From NCBI RefSeq assembly GCF_019355395.1, contig NZ_CP048829.1, positions 3,017,001 to 3,081,000 on the forward strand: a stretch of 64,000 bases of DNA, written 5' to 3'. This document shows positions 48,401 to 56,008 of the stretch, piece after piece. Below the pieces are notes generated by a model. It saw only the letters and a program-made list of their open reading frames with translations. It was not told the origin of the DNA and did no database searches. This DNA comes from Chordicoccus furentiruminis (GTDB taxonomy: Bacteria; Bacillota; Clostridia; Lachnospirales; Lachnospiraceae). The translations under genes and the position numbers were made by a program. Numbering within the stretch: the stretch's first letter is position 1; every line of letters starts with the position of its first letter.

Positions 48401-51014
48401 CGATGTGACATTGTACGCAGTCTGGACAGAAGCCTGGATGGTGACGTATGATCCGAACGGCGGAAGCTGGGACGAGGATGGAACGGAATCGGATCCCAGG
48501 ACTGCGGCAATTAAAAAAGGGAATCCTGCAGATGATTTTGGCAATCCAGTTCGCAGAGGATTTGCAGTGGCCGGCTGGAGCACGGACCGGAACGCAGAAG
48601 AACCGGAGATCACGGCTCTTTGGCAGTATGTACCAACAGGTGATGTGACTCTGTACGCAGTCTGGACAGAAGCCTGGACGGTGACGTGTGATCCGAACGG
48701 CGGGTACTGGTATGGTAATGTAACAGAAACGGATCCTCTGTCTTTCGCAATTGCCAAAGGGAAGAGTTATGATGATAATCTTCAGCCAGATCAAAACGGA
48801 TCTGCCATTGTGGGCTGGAGCACAGACCGGAACGCAGAAGAACCGGAGATCACGGATCTTAGCCAGTATGTACCGACAGGTGATGTGACTCTGTACGCAG
48901 TCTGGAAAGAAGCCTGGACGGTGACGCTTGATCCGAACGGTGGTTATTGGGGTGAAGAATCGAAAACGGGAACGATACCCTTTACTGTTGCAAAGGGGGA
49001 TACTGCGTCACGATATTTTCACCCTGACCGTTCCGGGCTCGCATTTGCAGGATGGAGTACGGATCGGAATGCGAAAGAGCCGGATATCAAGGATTTAAAA
49101 ACATTTGTTCCTGCAAGTGATGTGACCCTGTACGCGGTATGGAAAGATGCATGGACTATCACGTTCTATCCGAACTATGAGACAGATAATGATCCTTATG
49201 TCGTTGAGGTTATGAAAGGTTGTTCTGTAGGAGACGACTTAGCTAACAGGCGAGCAAAGGAGAATTGCATCTGTATTGGATGGAGCACGGATCCGAACGC
49301 AACAGAACCCGAGATCAAAGCGGAAGAACTGATAGATTACATTCCGGCCAGCGACATGTCTTTATATGCTGTCTTGAAAGAAGGGTGGAAAATTTATTTT
49401 GACCCGACTGGAGGCAGCTGGTCCATGGATGACAACAAAGAGGCCGATTATATATACCGGGGAGTTCTGAAAGGAGACACGATCGGAGAACCGCCGACGC
49501 CTTATCGCAAAGGCTATTCACTGGCGGGATGGAGTATAGACTTCAACAACTTTATAGCGAAAACACCTGAGATCAGTGCGGATGAAGCTGCTTCTTATAT
49601 TCCGACAAAAGATCTGTACTTGTTAGCGACCTGGACGCTGGACACGGAGAAAGAGCCGAAGGTGGAATACCAGACACATGTCCAGTCGATCGGCTGGCAG
49701 AATCTGGTTTCCGACGGGGAGACAGCCGGCACGACCGGACAGGCGCTTCAGCTGGAAGCGATCCGGATCAAGGTGGAAGGCGGCTCTTCCGGCGGCGTTA
49801 AATACCAGACGCTTGTGCAGCAGGACGGGTGGAATAACTGGGTATCCGACGGAGCCGATTCGGGTACGGTCGGACAGTCGAAACATCTTGAGGCGATCCG
49901 CATCCGTCTGAAGGATGATCTGGAGAAGCAGTATGACGTCTACTACCGGGTTCACGCGGAGCATTTCGGCTGGATGGACTGGGCAAAAGACGGAGAGGCC
50001 GCCGGCACTTCCGGCTATTCGTATTGTCTGGAAGGTATTCAGATCCGGCTCGTGAAGAAAGGTGGTGAAGCGCCCGGAAGCACAGCGACACCGTATCGTT
50101 CGATGCCGACCGTCTCCTATCAGACGCATGTGCAGAGTCAGGGCTGGCAGGAAGAAGTCAGTAACGGAGCCGTTTCCGGGACGGTCGGGAAGAGTCTCCG
50201 ACTCGAAGGAATTAAGATCCGTACCTCCGGGAGTGACGTCAGCGGAGGCATAACGTATAAGACTCATGTGCAGACGTATGGCTGGCAGAACTGGGTGACG
50301 GACGATGCCCTGTCCGGCACGACCGGAGAGTCGAAGCGTCTGGAAGCGATCCAGATCAAGCTTACCGGCGAGCTGGCAAATGAGTTTGATGTTTACTACC
50401 GGGTTCATGCGCAGCATTTCGGCTGGATGGGCTGGGCGAAGAACGGCGCGTCTGCCGGCACAGCGGGATATTCCTATCGTCTGGAGGGAATCCAGATTCA
50501 AATCGTGCCGAAGGGTGGCAAGGCACCCGGAAGCACAGCGACACCGTATCGCGCGATGCCGAAGATCTATTATCAGACACATGTGCAGAAACAGGGCTGG
50601 CAGGCAGAAGTCAGCAGCGGAGCCATTTCCGGAACAGTCGGGCAAAGCCTCCGTCTCGAAGGGATCAAGATCCGCACCTCCGGGAGTGACGTCAGCGGCG
50701 GCATCACATACAAGACCCATGTGCAGACGTATGGATGGCAGAGATGGGTCGCGGACGGTGCTCTGTCCGGCACAATCGGGCAGTCGAAGCGTCTGGAGGC
50801 GATCCAGATGAAACTGACGGGTGCATTGGCAAATGAGTTTGACGTTTACTACCGGGTTCACGCGCAGCATTTCGGCTGGATGGGTTGGGCGAAAAACGGA
50901 GCGTCAGCTGGCACGGCAGGATATGCCTACCGTCTGGAAGGAATCCAGATCCAGCTCGTGCCGAAGGGACAGAGCGCACCCTCGGGAGGCGGAAGGGCTT
51001 TCAGGCAGAAGTGA
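45408..51014 (+). CDS. giant secreted repeat protein: 16 InlB-B-type repeats plus 9 ChW repeats
   Basis: The 1,868-residue protein has a signal peptide (about 1-27, ending WVYAS), an acidic Thr/Ser/Asp/Gly linker (~30-130), sixteen repeats of about 80 residues of the Listeria-Bacteroides/Flg_new type (VTYDPNGGSW ... GYAVVGWST ... DVTLYAVWT) and nine ChW repeats at the C-terminus. ChW domains are found on secreted clostridial proteins and are thought to bind the cell surface or substrates; B-repeats are typical stalk or adhesion modules. There is no LPxTG motif or C-terminal membrane segment, so anchoring would be through ChW. Repeats 1-9 are nearly identical in DNA. Likely a surface adhesin; the target is unknown. 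Confidence 0.88.
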   Translation: MKRLVALLSAAILAVSPFQGQLSWVYASDDVVEVTDGDAADAGSQDTGGQDTTLQGDENEAAPAGEDSGTAVNRPSDTGTAGTDTNLYADDDNGGEVPLNSASAGEPEAVTDSRSEMVVAAESDTDESESYTVTYDPNGGSWDEDGTDSDSRTAAIKKGNPADYYGNPVRKGFAVAGWSTDRNAEEPEITALWQYVPTSDVTLYAVWTEAFTVTYDPNGGSWDEDGTDSDSRTAAIKKGNPADYYGNPVRKGFAVAGWSTERNAEEPEITVLWQYVPTSDVTLYAVWTEAFTVTYDPNGGSWDEDGTDSDSRTAAIKKGNPADYYGNPVRRGFAVAGWSTERNAEEPEITALWQYVPTSDVTLYAVWTEAWMVTYDPNGGNWDEDGTDSDSRTAAIKKGNPADYFNPVRRGFAVAGWSTDRNAEEPEITALWQYVPTSDVTLYAVWTEAFTVTYDPNGGSWDEDGTDSDSRTAAIKKGNPADDFGNPVRRGFAFAGWSTDRNAEEPEITDLRQYVPTSDVTLYAVWTEAWMVTYDPNGGSWDEDGTESDPRTAAIKKGNPADDYDNPVRKGFAVAGWSTDRNAEEPEITALWQYVPTSDVTLYAVWTEAFTVTYDPNGGSWDEDGTDSDSRTAAIKKGNPADYYGNPVRKGFAVAGWSTERNAEEPEITVLWQYVPTGDVTLYAVWTEAWTVTYDPNGGNWDEDSTESDPRTAAIKKGNPADDYDNPVRRGFAVAGWSTERNTEEPEITDLRQYVPTSDVTLYAVWTEAWMVTYDPNGGNWDEDGTDSDSRTAAIKKGNPADYYGNPVRKGFAVAGWSTDRNAEEPEITALWQYVPTSDVTLYAVWKEAWTVTLDPNGGSWPGNLTDTEPSAIAIAKGDRLYFGYLLYRKGYAVVGWSTDKDAQEPEFSNQGNYVPTGDVTLYAVWKEAWTVTCDPNGGYWYGNVTETDPLSFAIAKGKSYDDNLQPDQNGSAIVGWSTDRNAEEPEITDLRQYVPTSDVTLYAVWTEAWMVTYDPNGGSWDEDGTESDPRTAAIKKGNPADDFGNPVRRGFAVAGWSTDRNAEEPEITALWQYVPTGDVTLYAVWTEAWTVTCDPNGGYWYGNVTETDPLSFAIAKGKSYDDNLQPDQNGSAIVGWSTDRNAEEPEITDLSQYVPTGDVTLYAVWKEAWTVTLDPNGGYWGEESKTGTIPFTVAKGDTASRYFHPDRSGLAFAGWSTDRNAKEPDIKDLKTFVPASDVTLYAVWKDAWTITFYPNYETDNDPYVVEVMKGCSVGDDLANRRAKENCICIGWSTDPNATEPEIKAEELIDYIPASDMSLYAVLKEGWKIYFDPTGGSWSMDDNKEADYIYRGVLKGDTIGEPPTPYRKGYSLAGWSIDFNNFIAKTPEISADEAASYIPTKDLYLLATWTLDTEKEPKVEYQTHVQSIGWQNLVSDGETAGTTGQALQLEAIRIKVEGGSSGGVKYQTLVQQDGWNNWVSDGADSGTVGQSKHLEAIRIRLKDDLEKQYDVYYRVHAEHFGWMDWAKDGEAAGTSGYSYCLEGIQIRLVKKGGEAPGSTATPYRSMPTVSYQTHVQSQGWQEEVSNGAVSGTVGKSLRLEGIKIRTSGSDVSGGITYKTHVQTYGWQNWVTDDALSGTTGESKRLEAIQIKLTGELANEFDVYYRVHAQHFGWMGWAKNGASAGTAGYSYRLEGIQIQIVPKGGKAPGSTATPYRAMPKIYYQTHVQKQGWQAEVSSGAISGTVGQSLRLEGIKIRTSGSDVSGGITYKTHVQTYGWQRWVADGALSGTIGQSKRLEAIQMKLTGALANEFDVYYRVHAQHFGWMGWAKNGASAGTAGYAYRLEGIQIQLVPKGQSAPSGGGRAFRQK
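45804..49651 (+). repeat. tandem 240-bp coding repeats (16 B-repeats)
   Basis: Units begin with GTGACG at 45804, 46044, 46284, 46524, 46761, 47001, 47241, 47481, 47721, 47961, 48201, 48441, 48681 and 48921, then two diverged units to 49651. The period is exactly 240 bp except unit 4 (237 bp, one codon lost). Units 1-9 and 12 are almost identical; units 11 and 13 are a second type, near-identical to each other although not adjacent. Confidence 0.92.
49662..50990 (+). repeat. nine ChW repeats in three triads
   Basis: Each unit of about 45 residues has the pattern YxTHVQxxGWQ...G...SGTxGxSxRLEGIxI. They are arranged as three sets of A-B-C, where C is the longer VYYRVHAxHFGWM form; sets 2 and 3 are closest, indicating duplication of a whole triad. 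The third set ends the protein. Confidence 0.88.
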
Positions 51015-51094
51015 TGCGCATCATGTGCGGCAGGAGGAAGAGGTGAAGCGAGACTGAAACGACTGCTGCCGTGGCGATTGCGTAAGGCCATCTT

Positions 51095-51139
51095 AACAGC
51101 CGGAGGACCGGGACAGGAAGTCCGGTTCTCCGGCTGTTT
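51095..51139 (+). terminator. terminator after the giant gene
   Basis: ACAGCCGGAG pairs with CTCCGGCTGT around an inner GGACCGG-like stem, followed by TTTG. Confidence 0.75.
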
Positions 51140-51175
51140 GCCGCCATATGATGTCAAGTTTCTTTCGTTCTTCTT

Positions 51176-51205
51176 TTGACATTCCGGTTCACTTTGTGCT
51201 ATGAT
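51176..51205 (+). promoter_or_regulatory. ssrA promoter
   Basis: TTGACA (51176-51181), 18-bp spacer, TATGAT (51200-51205), about 20 bases before the mature 5' end. Confidence 0.85.
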
Positions 51206-51225
51206 GCGATTTGCAAAACATTTCC

Positions 51226-51572
51226 GGGCTTGTACTGGTTTCGACGGGGGTTTTGAAGTCGAGGAAGCCATCCGCGGGCTGGACCGCGTATCAACCAGAA
51301 CTTAAATTTAAACGCTGACAACAATACTGTTGCAGTAGCGGCCTGAGTGTCGCTCGTCGGCCCGGTTGTACCCGTACTCCCGGTCACCGGCGTCATGATT
51401 ACGGGAAACGACACGGATTAAGCTTTGCGTCCGCGGGCGTAACATGAAGCTACTGAGCTTATGAGGCTGCTGCCTGCCGCTTAAGCGAGGGAATGGAAAC
51501 AAGCAGCTGTGATGGGAGATGCCTTGATGGAGGAGCTTTCGGACGCGGGTTCGATTCCCGCCAGGTCCACCA
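51226..51572 (+). ncRNA. ssrA: transfer-messenger RNA
   Basis: The 347-nt tmRNA rescues stalled ribosomes and tags the nascent chain. Its 5' GGGCTTG pairs with CAGGTCC before the 3' ACCA (seven pairs, two G-U). TGGTTTCGACGGGG near the 5' end and GGTTCGATTCCCGCC near the 3' end are the conserved tRNA-like parts. The tag frame ends GCT GAC AAC AAT ACT GTT GCA GTA GCG GCC TGA (51314-51346), so the peptide ends ADNNTVAVAA; the exact resume codon (AAC 51311 or GCT 51314) is not certain. The 3' end is the island attachment site. Confidence 0.95.
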
Positions 51573-51577
51573 AAAGT
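51563..51577 (+). repeat. attL core, in the ssrA 3' end
   Basis: AGGTCCACCAAAAGT is repeated exactly at 63275-63289. The first ten bases are the ssrA 3' end, so the gene stays intact after integration. Confidence 0.88.
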
Positions 51578-51636
51578 TCGTTATTCAAACCCTGCCCAAA
51601 AAAATTTGAGTAGGATTTGAGTAACTTGTGGATAGA

Positions 51637-51666
51637 ATCAGCGTCTGCTTCGGCAGACGCTGATTT
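51637..51666. terminator. 12-bp hairpin inside the recombinase fragment
   Basis: ATCAGCGTCTGC / GCAGACGCTGAT with a TTCG tetraloop, followed by TTCG on the + strand. It could end ssrA transcription in the island-integrated state. Confidence 0.45.
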
Positions 51667-51919
51667 CGTGTTCTGATTAATCAAATCATGCTCAATTGGG
51701 CCGACGATATTCTTATATATGTCAGTAAATTCTGTAGTTACTGTCCCGTCCTCATGTATCCAGATTCTCTTGAATATAGCTTGACACATGAGTTTTTTAA
51801 TATTATCGTTCGCTTTTCGATAAGTTCTGCCGCAATCCTCGATGAGATCGAAGGCAAGAGACAGATTCTTGAGGATATCATCGAACGTAGTGCTGCGGAC
51901 GCTGATTTCATGTTCAATA

Positions 51920-52429
51920 GCTGAGAGCTGTTTTGATAATGATGTGCTTTATGATCTGTGGCAGATAATTAAGGCTGACGAAACGATTCCGCAGGTGTAT
52001 AAGGACGAGTTCGAAATCCTGAACACTAAAGAGACTCTTGGAAAATTCTTGTCGGAAGTATATGTGTTTTCGCTTACTCGATATAAGAATCCTCGAATCT
52101 TAAAGGCAGTGGTCGAGGATGAAAAACGAACAAAGATACATCCTATGGTTCAACAGGTCATACGAGATATTGCAATTCGGGGCAAAAGCGATATGTTTGT
52201 TCCCGTTCTAGATCTTTTATACCTCTGTATTAGCGATGATACTGAAGAATATGAGCGTATAGGACTTCGCTATCCTGATAGAAAAGCGTTCATTGAAGCA
52301 ACGGGGGATCTGCGTGGTACGTTAGATTCGGAACATGCATTAAAGTACAGCAGATTACTTGATACCTGTTATTTTCATGATTTGAATGAATATAGGAGCT
52401 TCCTGTATGATTCAAATATAGGGACTTGA
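51920..52429 (+). pseudogene. C-terminal fragment of an unknown protein
   Basis: About 170 residues, soluble and helical, containing LGKFLSEVYVFSLTRYKNP and IRGKSDMFVPVLDLLYLCIS. The upstream part of the frame is the complement of the recombinase fragment, so the true N-terminus has been lost at a junction near 51930. I do not recognise the family; segments of this style occur at the C-termini of large island-borne proteins of Clostridia. Confidence 0.5.
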
Positions 52430-52449
52430 AAGAAAGCAGGTGAAAGAAA

Positions 52450-52519
52450 AGATACCTCAATGTAATATAAGGTTTGCTGACCCACGACAGTTAGCAAATC
52501 CATTACAAGAGAGGTATCT
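52450..52519 (+). promoter_or_regulatory. hairpin hiding the transposase ribosome-binding site
   Basis: AGATACCTC (52450-52458) pairs with GAGGTATCT (52511-52519), and further inside GTTTGCT pairs with AGCAAAT. GAGG in the second arm is the ribosome-binding site for the ATG at 52523. RNA entering from outside would fold this way, which is a known means of limiting transposase translation. Confidence 0.65.
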
Positions 52520-52522
52520 GAT

Positions 52523-53803
52523 ATGAAGTCTACCACACAGAACGCAAAGATTGCAGCTATTACGGAAAAAACTTTGATCCTTGGCATCGATGTAGGGAGT
52601 GAAACACACTTCGCACGGGCATTCAACTGGCGGGGATATGAATTCTCCAGAAAGCCGCTGGAATTCAGCAATACAGAGGAAGGGTTCGAGACGTTCCGAG
52701 CCTGGATCATGGAACTGAAGGAAAAGCACGGGATGGACAAGGTAATACCAGGCATGGAGCCGACAGGCCATTACTGGTTCAACCTGGGGAAGTTCCTGCA
52801 GGACAACGGGATGATCCCGGTGCATGTGAATCCCCATCATGTCAAGAAATCGAAGGAACTGGATGACAACAACCCGTCCAAGAACGACCGCAAGGATCCG
52901 AAAGTGATCGCTGGTCTGGTAAAAGACGGAAGGTATTTTCGACCGTACATCCCGGACGGTGTCTACGCAGAGATCAGAGCGTTGTCAGGACTGCAGGTGC
53001 TCGCTCAGAGCGAGATCACAAGACTGAAGAACCGGATCGCCAGATGGTTCAGCATCTACTTCCCGAATTATAAAGACGTTTACGGGAATGTCGGTGCGGT
53101 CAGCGGCCTGATGGTTCTGAAGGTGGCACCACTGCCGGAGGATATCGTAAAACTCGGTGTGGACGGTGTGAACCGGATCTGGAGGGATGCAAAGGTAAGA
53201 GGCGTCGGATTAAAGAGGGCAAAGACCCTGGTAACGGCGGCGGAGCACAGCATCGGAAGCCGGGAAGCACAGGAAGCAGCCAGGGTAGAACTTAAGATCC
53301 TGCTTGCGGACTATGAGATGCAGACGGCGAGGGAAGCAGAGCTGATGGCGCTGATCGAGGAAAAGATCACAGAGGTTCCGTATGTAGATAAGCTTCTGGA
53401 GATTAGAGGCGTAGGTTTGAAAACGGTGGTCGGGTTTGTGGCGGAAGTCGGGGACATTACGCGTTTCGATGATCCCAAACAGCTGCAGAAACTGGCCGGA
53501 TATGCCATCGTGAAGAATGAATCCGGCAAACACAAGGGCGAGAGCCACATCAGCTACCGTGGCCGGAAGCGGCTGAGGTATGTGCTGTATGAAGCGGCGG
53601 TCAGCGTGGTGAGCCACAGTCCGGAATTCCGGTCGATCCACCAGTACTACACGACAAGGGAGAAGAACCCCTTGAAGAAGATGCAGTCGATGATCGCGGT
53701 GGCATGTAAACTGATCCGGGTATTCTATCTGATCCTGCAGACAGGAACGACCTATGACGCGGCGAAGCTGATGGGTGATATCCGGAGACCAGTGGCGGCA
53801 TAA
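52523..53803 (+). CDS. IS110 family transposase
   Basis: The 426-residue transposase has the N-terminal RuvC-like DEDD domain: Asp in LGIDVGSETHFARAF, Glu in PGMEPTGHYWF, and Asp/Asp in SKNDRKDPKVIAG. The C-terminal Tnp20 domain (LLEIRGVGLKTVVGF, KLAGYAIVKNESGKHKG, GRKRLRYVLYEAAVS) holds the catalytic Ser. IS110 enzymes move a dsDNA circle and are guided by a non-coding RNA from the element. The gene is complete. The short upstream and long downstream non-coding ends suggest the IS1111-like subgroup. Confidence 0.93.
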   Translation: MKSTTQNAKIAAITEKTLILGIDVGSETHFARAFNWRGYEFSRKPLEFSNTEEGFETFRAWIMELKEKHGMDKVIPGMEPTGHYWFNLGKFLQDNGMIPVHVNPHHVKKSKELDDNNPSKNDRKDPKVIAGLVKDGRYFRPYIPDGVYAEIRALSGLQVLAQSEITRLKNRIARWFSIYFPNYKDVYGNVGAVSGLMVLKVAPLPEDIVKLGVDGVNRIWRDAKVRGVGLKRAKTLVTAAEHSIGSREAQEAARVELKILLADYEMQTAREAELMALIEEKITEVPYVDKLLEIRGVGLKTVVGFVAEVGDITRFDDPKQLQKLAGYAIVKNESGKHKGESHISYRGRKRLRYVLYEAAVSVVSHSPEFRSIHQYYTTREKNPLKKMQSMIAVACKLIRVFYLILQTGTTYDAAKLMGDIRRPVAA

Positions 53804-54342
53804 GCAGCCAAGACAACAGAGTAACTACTGCTTGCGGCCGGAGCCGGGCATCTGATCCGGCATCAGGGATCCGGTTCCGGTCACGAGCAGGTGACCGGCT
53901 CCCTTATGGGAGTGACGAAAGAAGAAGTTCATCAGGGGAACGTCCACCGAAAGGTGCTGGTGAACGGGAACTGGAGTCAGCAAACAACAAAGAATGAGCC
54001 AGTAGTCGGCAGGAATTATTTCCATAGGGCATGACCCTGATGAGGAGCTAAGCTGACACCCTGGTTATGGGCAGGCGGAACGAAGGAAGTGAGGACCCGG
54101 CGGGAAACCGAAGGTGATCCTGGTAGATACGGGAGGTGCGCTGCCATAGAGGGAAGGGTTATACAACGGCCATGAATATCGGAACAAGTGACGTTCTGAT
54201 TCGTATACCCAAAACACCTCTATTCTTGTACCAGATACTCTGAGATGCCCATCCTTCCGGCTCATTTAGCAGAGGTATAACGTTAAAAAATCCTTGATTT
54301 TCAAGGAAAAATGACTTGACTTTATAGGGAGGGGTATGGCGA
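53804..54342 (+). other. non-coding right end of the IS110 element and sensor-gene leader
   Basis: No protein gene is seen. The first ~170 bases are highly structured (listed separately); 54050-54290 also contains several short stems. The right boundary of the element could not be fixed, because these elements leave no clear inverted repeats or target duplication. Just before the sensor gene, CCTTGATTTTCAAGG (54292-54306) is a small inverted repeat, and AGGGAGGGG is the ribosome-binding site. Confidence 0.5.
53870..53970 (+). ncRNA. candidate guide (bridge) RNA of the IS110 element
   Basis: Three successive hairpins: CCGGTCAC / GTGACCGG (53877-53898), CTCCC / GGGAG (53899-53912), and GTTCATCAG / CTGGTGAAC (53928-53965) enclosing CACC-GAAA-GGTG with a GNRA tetraloop. 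IS1111-like members encode the target- and donor-binding RNA downstream of the transposase. Loop-to-target complementarity was not tested. Confidence 0.45.
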
Positions 54343-56007
54343 ATGACGGAGCGTCAAAGACAAGTCCGAATAAATATCGCAGCATTCTTATTGCTGTTCT
54401 TCGTGTCTCTTTATCGTCAGGTCAGCCTAAGATATTTGCCCGATGATCCATTTAGAACCTATATTCTGTATGCATGCTATTTATTTCTGATTGGTGGGTG
54501 GGCCATATCAATCTGTGTCCGTGTAACCCAAAAAAGCATGCGAACTTTTCTCATGCTTGAAGCGGCGGTCATGCTAGCCGGGCTTACCGTTCGTTTTCTG
54601 CAGGACACCTTCTGGATTGAAAACATTCTACTGATGCGCGTCAGCGGGCTGTCTTTGGAGGCTACCATATTATTAGGTCTGGTACTCAGCATCTATGCCT
54701 CGTTGGGGATCGGACAATGGGACAATTTCCGGGTTCGTAAGAGTTGGCATCTCCTCATGATCCCGGTAATATGGATGGCCTATTTATGCCTTACGGATGA
54801 AAGCCGCCATTTTATGTTTTATACCGTCCCGGAGGAAGTCCAGCCCAATCTGAATTTTCATCCTTATATTGGGACATTCGTGCTATTGGGATTCGGAATT
54901 GTCCTTATGATCGTGCGAGTGCTACTAATATACAAGAGAAACCAACTTGCCGATCGTGGAAAGATACTGAAATGGCTGATTCCATTATTTGAGCCGATCA
55001 TGGTGTTCGTTTTCTCCTTTGAATTTTTTGTGGTGTCCCTACAGCTTCTCCCAAGCCTGGCAAATCTCGAGGTAATTGAGTTGTTTGCAAAAATCTACTA
55101 CATCGAGGTGCTAACATGGGAGTTCTACATCTACATGGGACTAGTCCCCGTTAACACGGAGTATCGGGAGATTTTTGAGCATGCAACGGTCGGAATGCAG
55201 ATCATTGGGGATGACAGGTACAGGTTTTCATCCAAAGCCGCGACAGAGATTTCCCAGGAGCAATTAGCAGAATTGCAAGAAAAAGGCCGTATTGAAGTGG
55301 AGCCGGGCAAAGAGCTACACATGCACAAATTCGCGGACGGGCTATTTCTCTGGAATAAAGACGTATCGCTTCTGCGGAAGACTATCGACGAATTGAACCA
55401 GAGTGCGGAAACCCTGGAACAGGAGGGCGCTCTTTTAGACGAGGAAATCAAAACTAAGAATCAGGAAGCAAGCCTGACAGCGAAAAATCAGATATATGAT
55501 GAATTAACAAGAGAGGTTCAAGGTCAGCTTCGGTTGATGAAGGAAATTACAAAGAAGCGCGATTTGGCGGACAGCAGGAATGCATATCTGCGAGAACTGG
55601 TTCTTCTTGGCACCTACGTAAAACGTCGATGCAATCTGCGGCTGATTCAAAAAGAAACCGGTGAGATTCATGAGGATGATTTAAGGTTTAGCCTTGAAGA
55701 TATGAAGTCTGCAATGAGTCTGCTGGGAATTCAGGCAGAGCTTGATTGGAATCCGAGTAAGCAGTTTTCTGCTGGCTTTTCCATATATATTTTCGATGTG
55801 CTGGAATATCTGTTAGAGTATGAGCGTTTTGCCTTAAAAGAAATCACAATTACTGCAAAACGAGGACAGGTACAGTTCTTGGTAATTAGTGGCGCCAAGA
55901 AGCTTCCAATAGAGTCTATACCGGTTGTCGCTGCAGAAGAGTACACGACAGCCTACCAAGACATTCCGGGTGGATATTTGGTTGTACTTTCGGAAGGCGG
56001 TGAGTGA
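54343..56007 (+). CDS. 7TM sensor protein with degenerate kinase-like C-terminus
   Basis: The 554-residue protein has about seven N-terminal transmembrane segments (residues 10-265), resembling the 7TM sensor module of clostridial histidine kinases. A short PAS-like region (~275-350), a coiled coil (~355-420) and a C-terminal domain follow. The C-terminal domain has YVKRRCNLRLI, typical of these kinases near the DHp helix, but no clear phosphoacceptor His and no N, G1 or G2 boxes. It probably senses a signal and passes it to the adjoining kinase. The next gene starts one base after its stop. Confidence 0.78.
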   Translation: MTERQRQVRINIAAFLLLFFVSLYRQVSLRYLPDDPFRTYILYACYLFLIGGWAISICVRVTQKSMRTFLMLEAAVMLAGLTVRFLQDTFWIENILLMRVSGLSLEATILLGLVLSIYASLGIGQWDNFRVRKSWHLLMIPVIWMAYLCLTDESRHFMFYTVPEEVQPNLNFHPYIGTFVLLGFGIVLMIVRVLLIYKRNQLADRGKILKWLIPLFEPIMVFVFSFEFFVVSLQLLPSLANLEVIELFAKIYYIEVLTWEFYIYMGLVPVNTEYREIFEHATVGMQIIGDDRYRFSSKAATEISQEQLAELQEKGRIEVEPGKELHMHKFADGLFLWNKDVSLLRKTIDELNQSAETLEQEGALLDEEIKTKNQEASLTAKNQIYDELTREVQGQLRLMKEITKKRDLADSRNAYLRELVLLGTYVKRRCNLRLIQKETGEIHEDDLRFSLEDMKSAMSLLGIQAELDWNPSKQFSAGFSIYIFDVLEYLLEYERFALKEITITAKRGQVQFLVISGAKKLPIESIPVVAAEEYTTAYQDIPGGYLVVLSEGGE

Positions 56008-56008
56008 T

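Larger units (their letters stand above)
51481..51948 (-). pseudogene. C-terminal fragment of a large serine recombinase
   Basis: Minus-strand frame open from 51948. The part from about 51900 to 51690 (FDDILKNLSLAFDLIEDCGR, then QAIFKRIWIHEDGTVTTEF) resembles the C-terminus of large serine recombinases, which usually end in a helix and an IxxDG strand like this. The N-terminal catalytic domain is missing; upstream sequence belongs to another fragment. The frame runs on through the attL core and the ssrA 3' end (giving ...LLVDLAGIEPAS) to a stop at 51481. Probably the remains of the island's own integrase. Confidence 0.7.

Noticed and set aside
46051-48648. Series of ~66-codon frames inside the giant gene
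   Set aside because: They recur every 240 bp because the DNA repeats; they are the +1 frame of the real gene.
45804-49651. Regularly spaced repeats as a possible CRISPR array
   Set aside because: The 240-bp units are fully coding, with no short repeats or variable spacers.
51688-51924. 78-codon + strand frame at the island's left end
   Set aside because: It is the complement of the recombinase fragment, whose sequence makes better protein sense.
53804-54290. Group II intron or attenuator as the explanation for the structured region
   Set aside because: No domain V-type hairpin or reverse transcriptase was found, and the position after an IS110 transposase fits an element RNA better.
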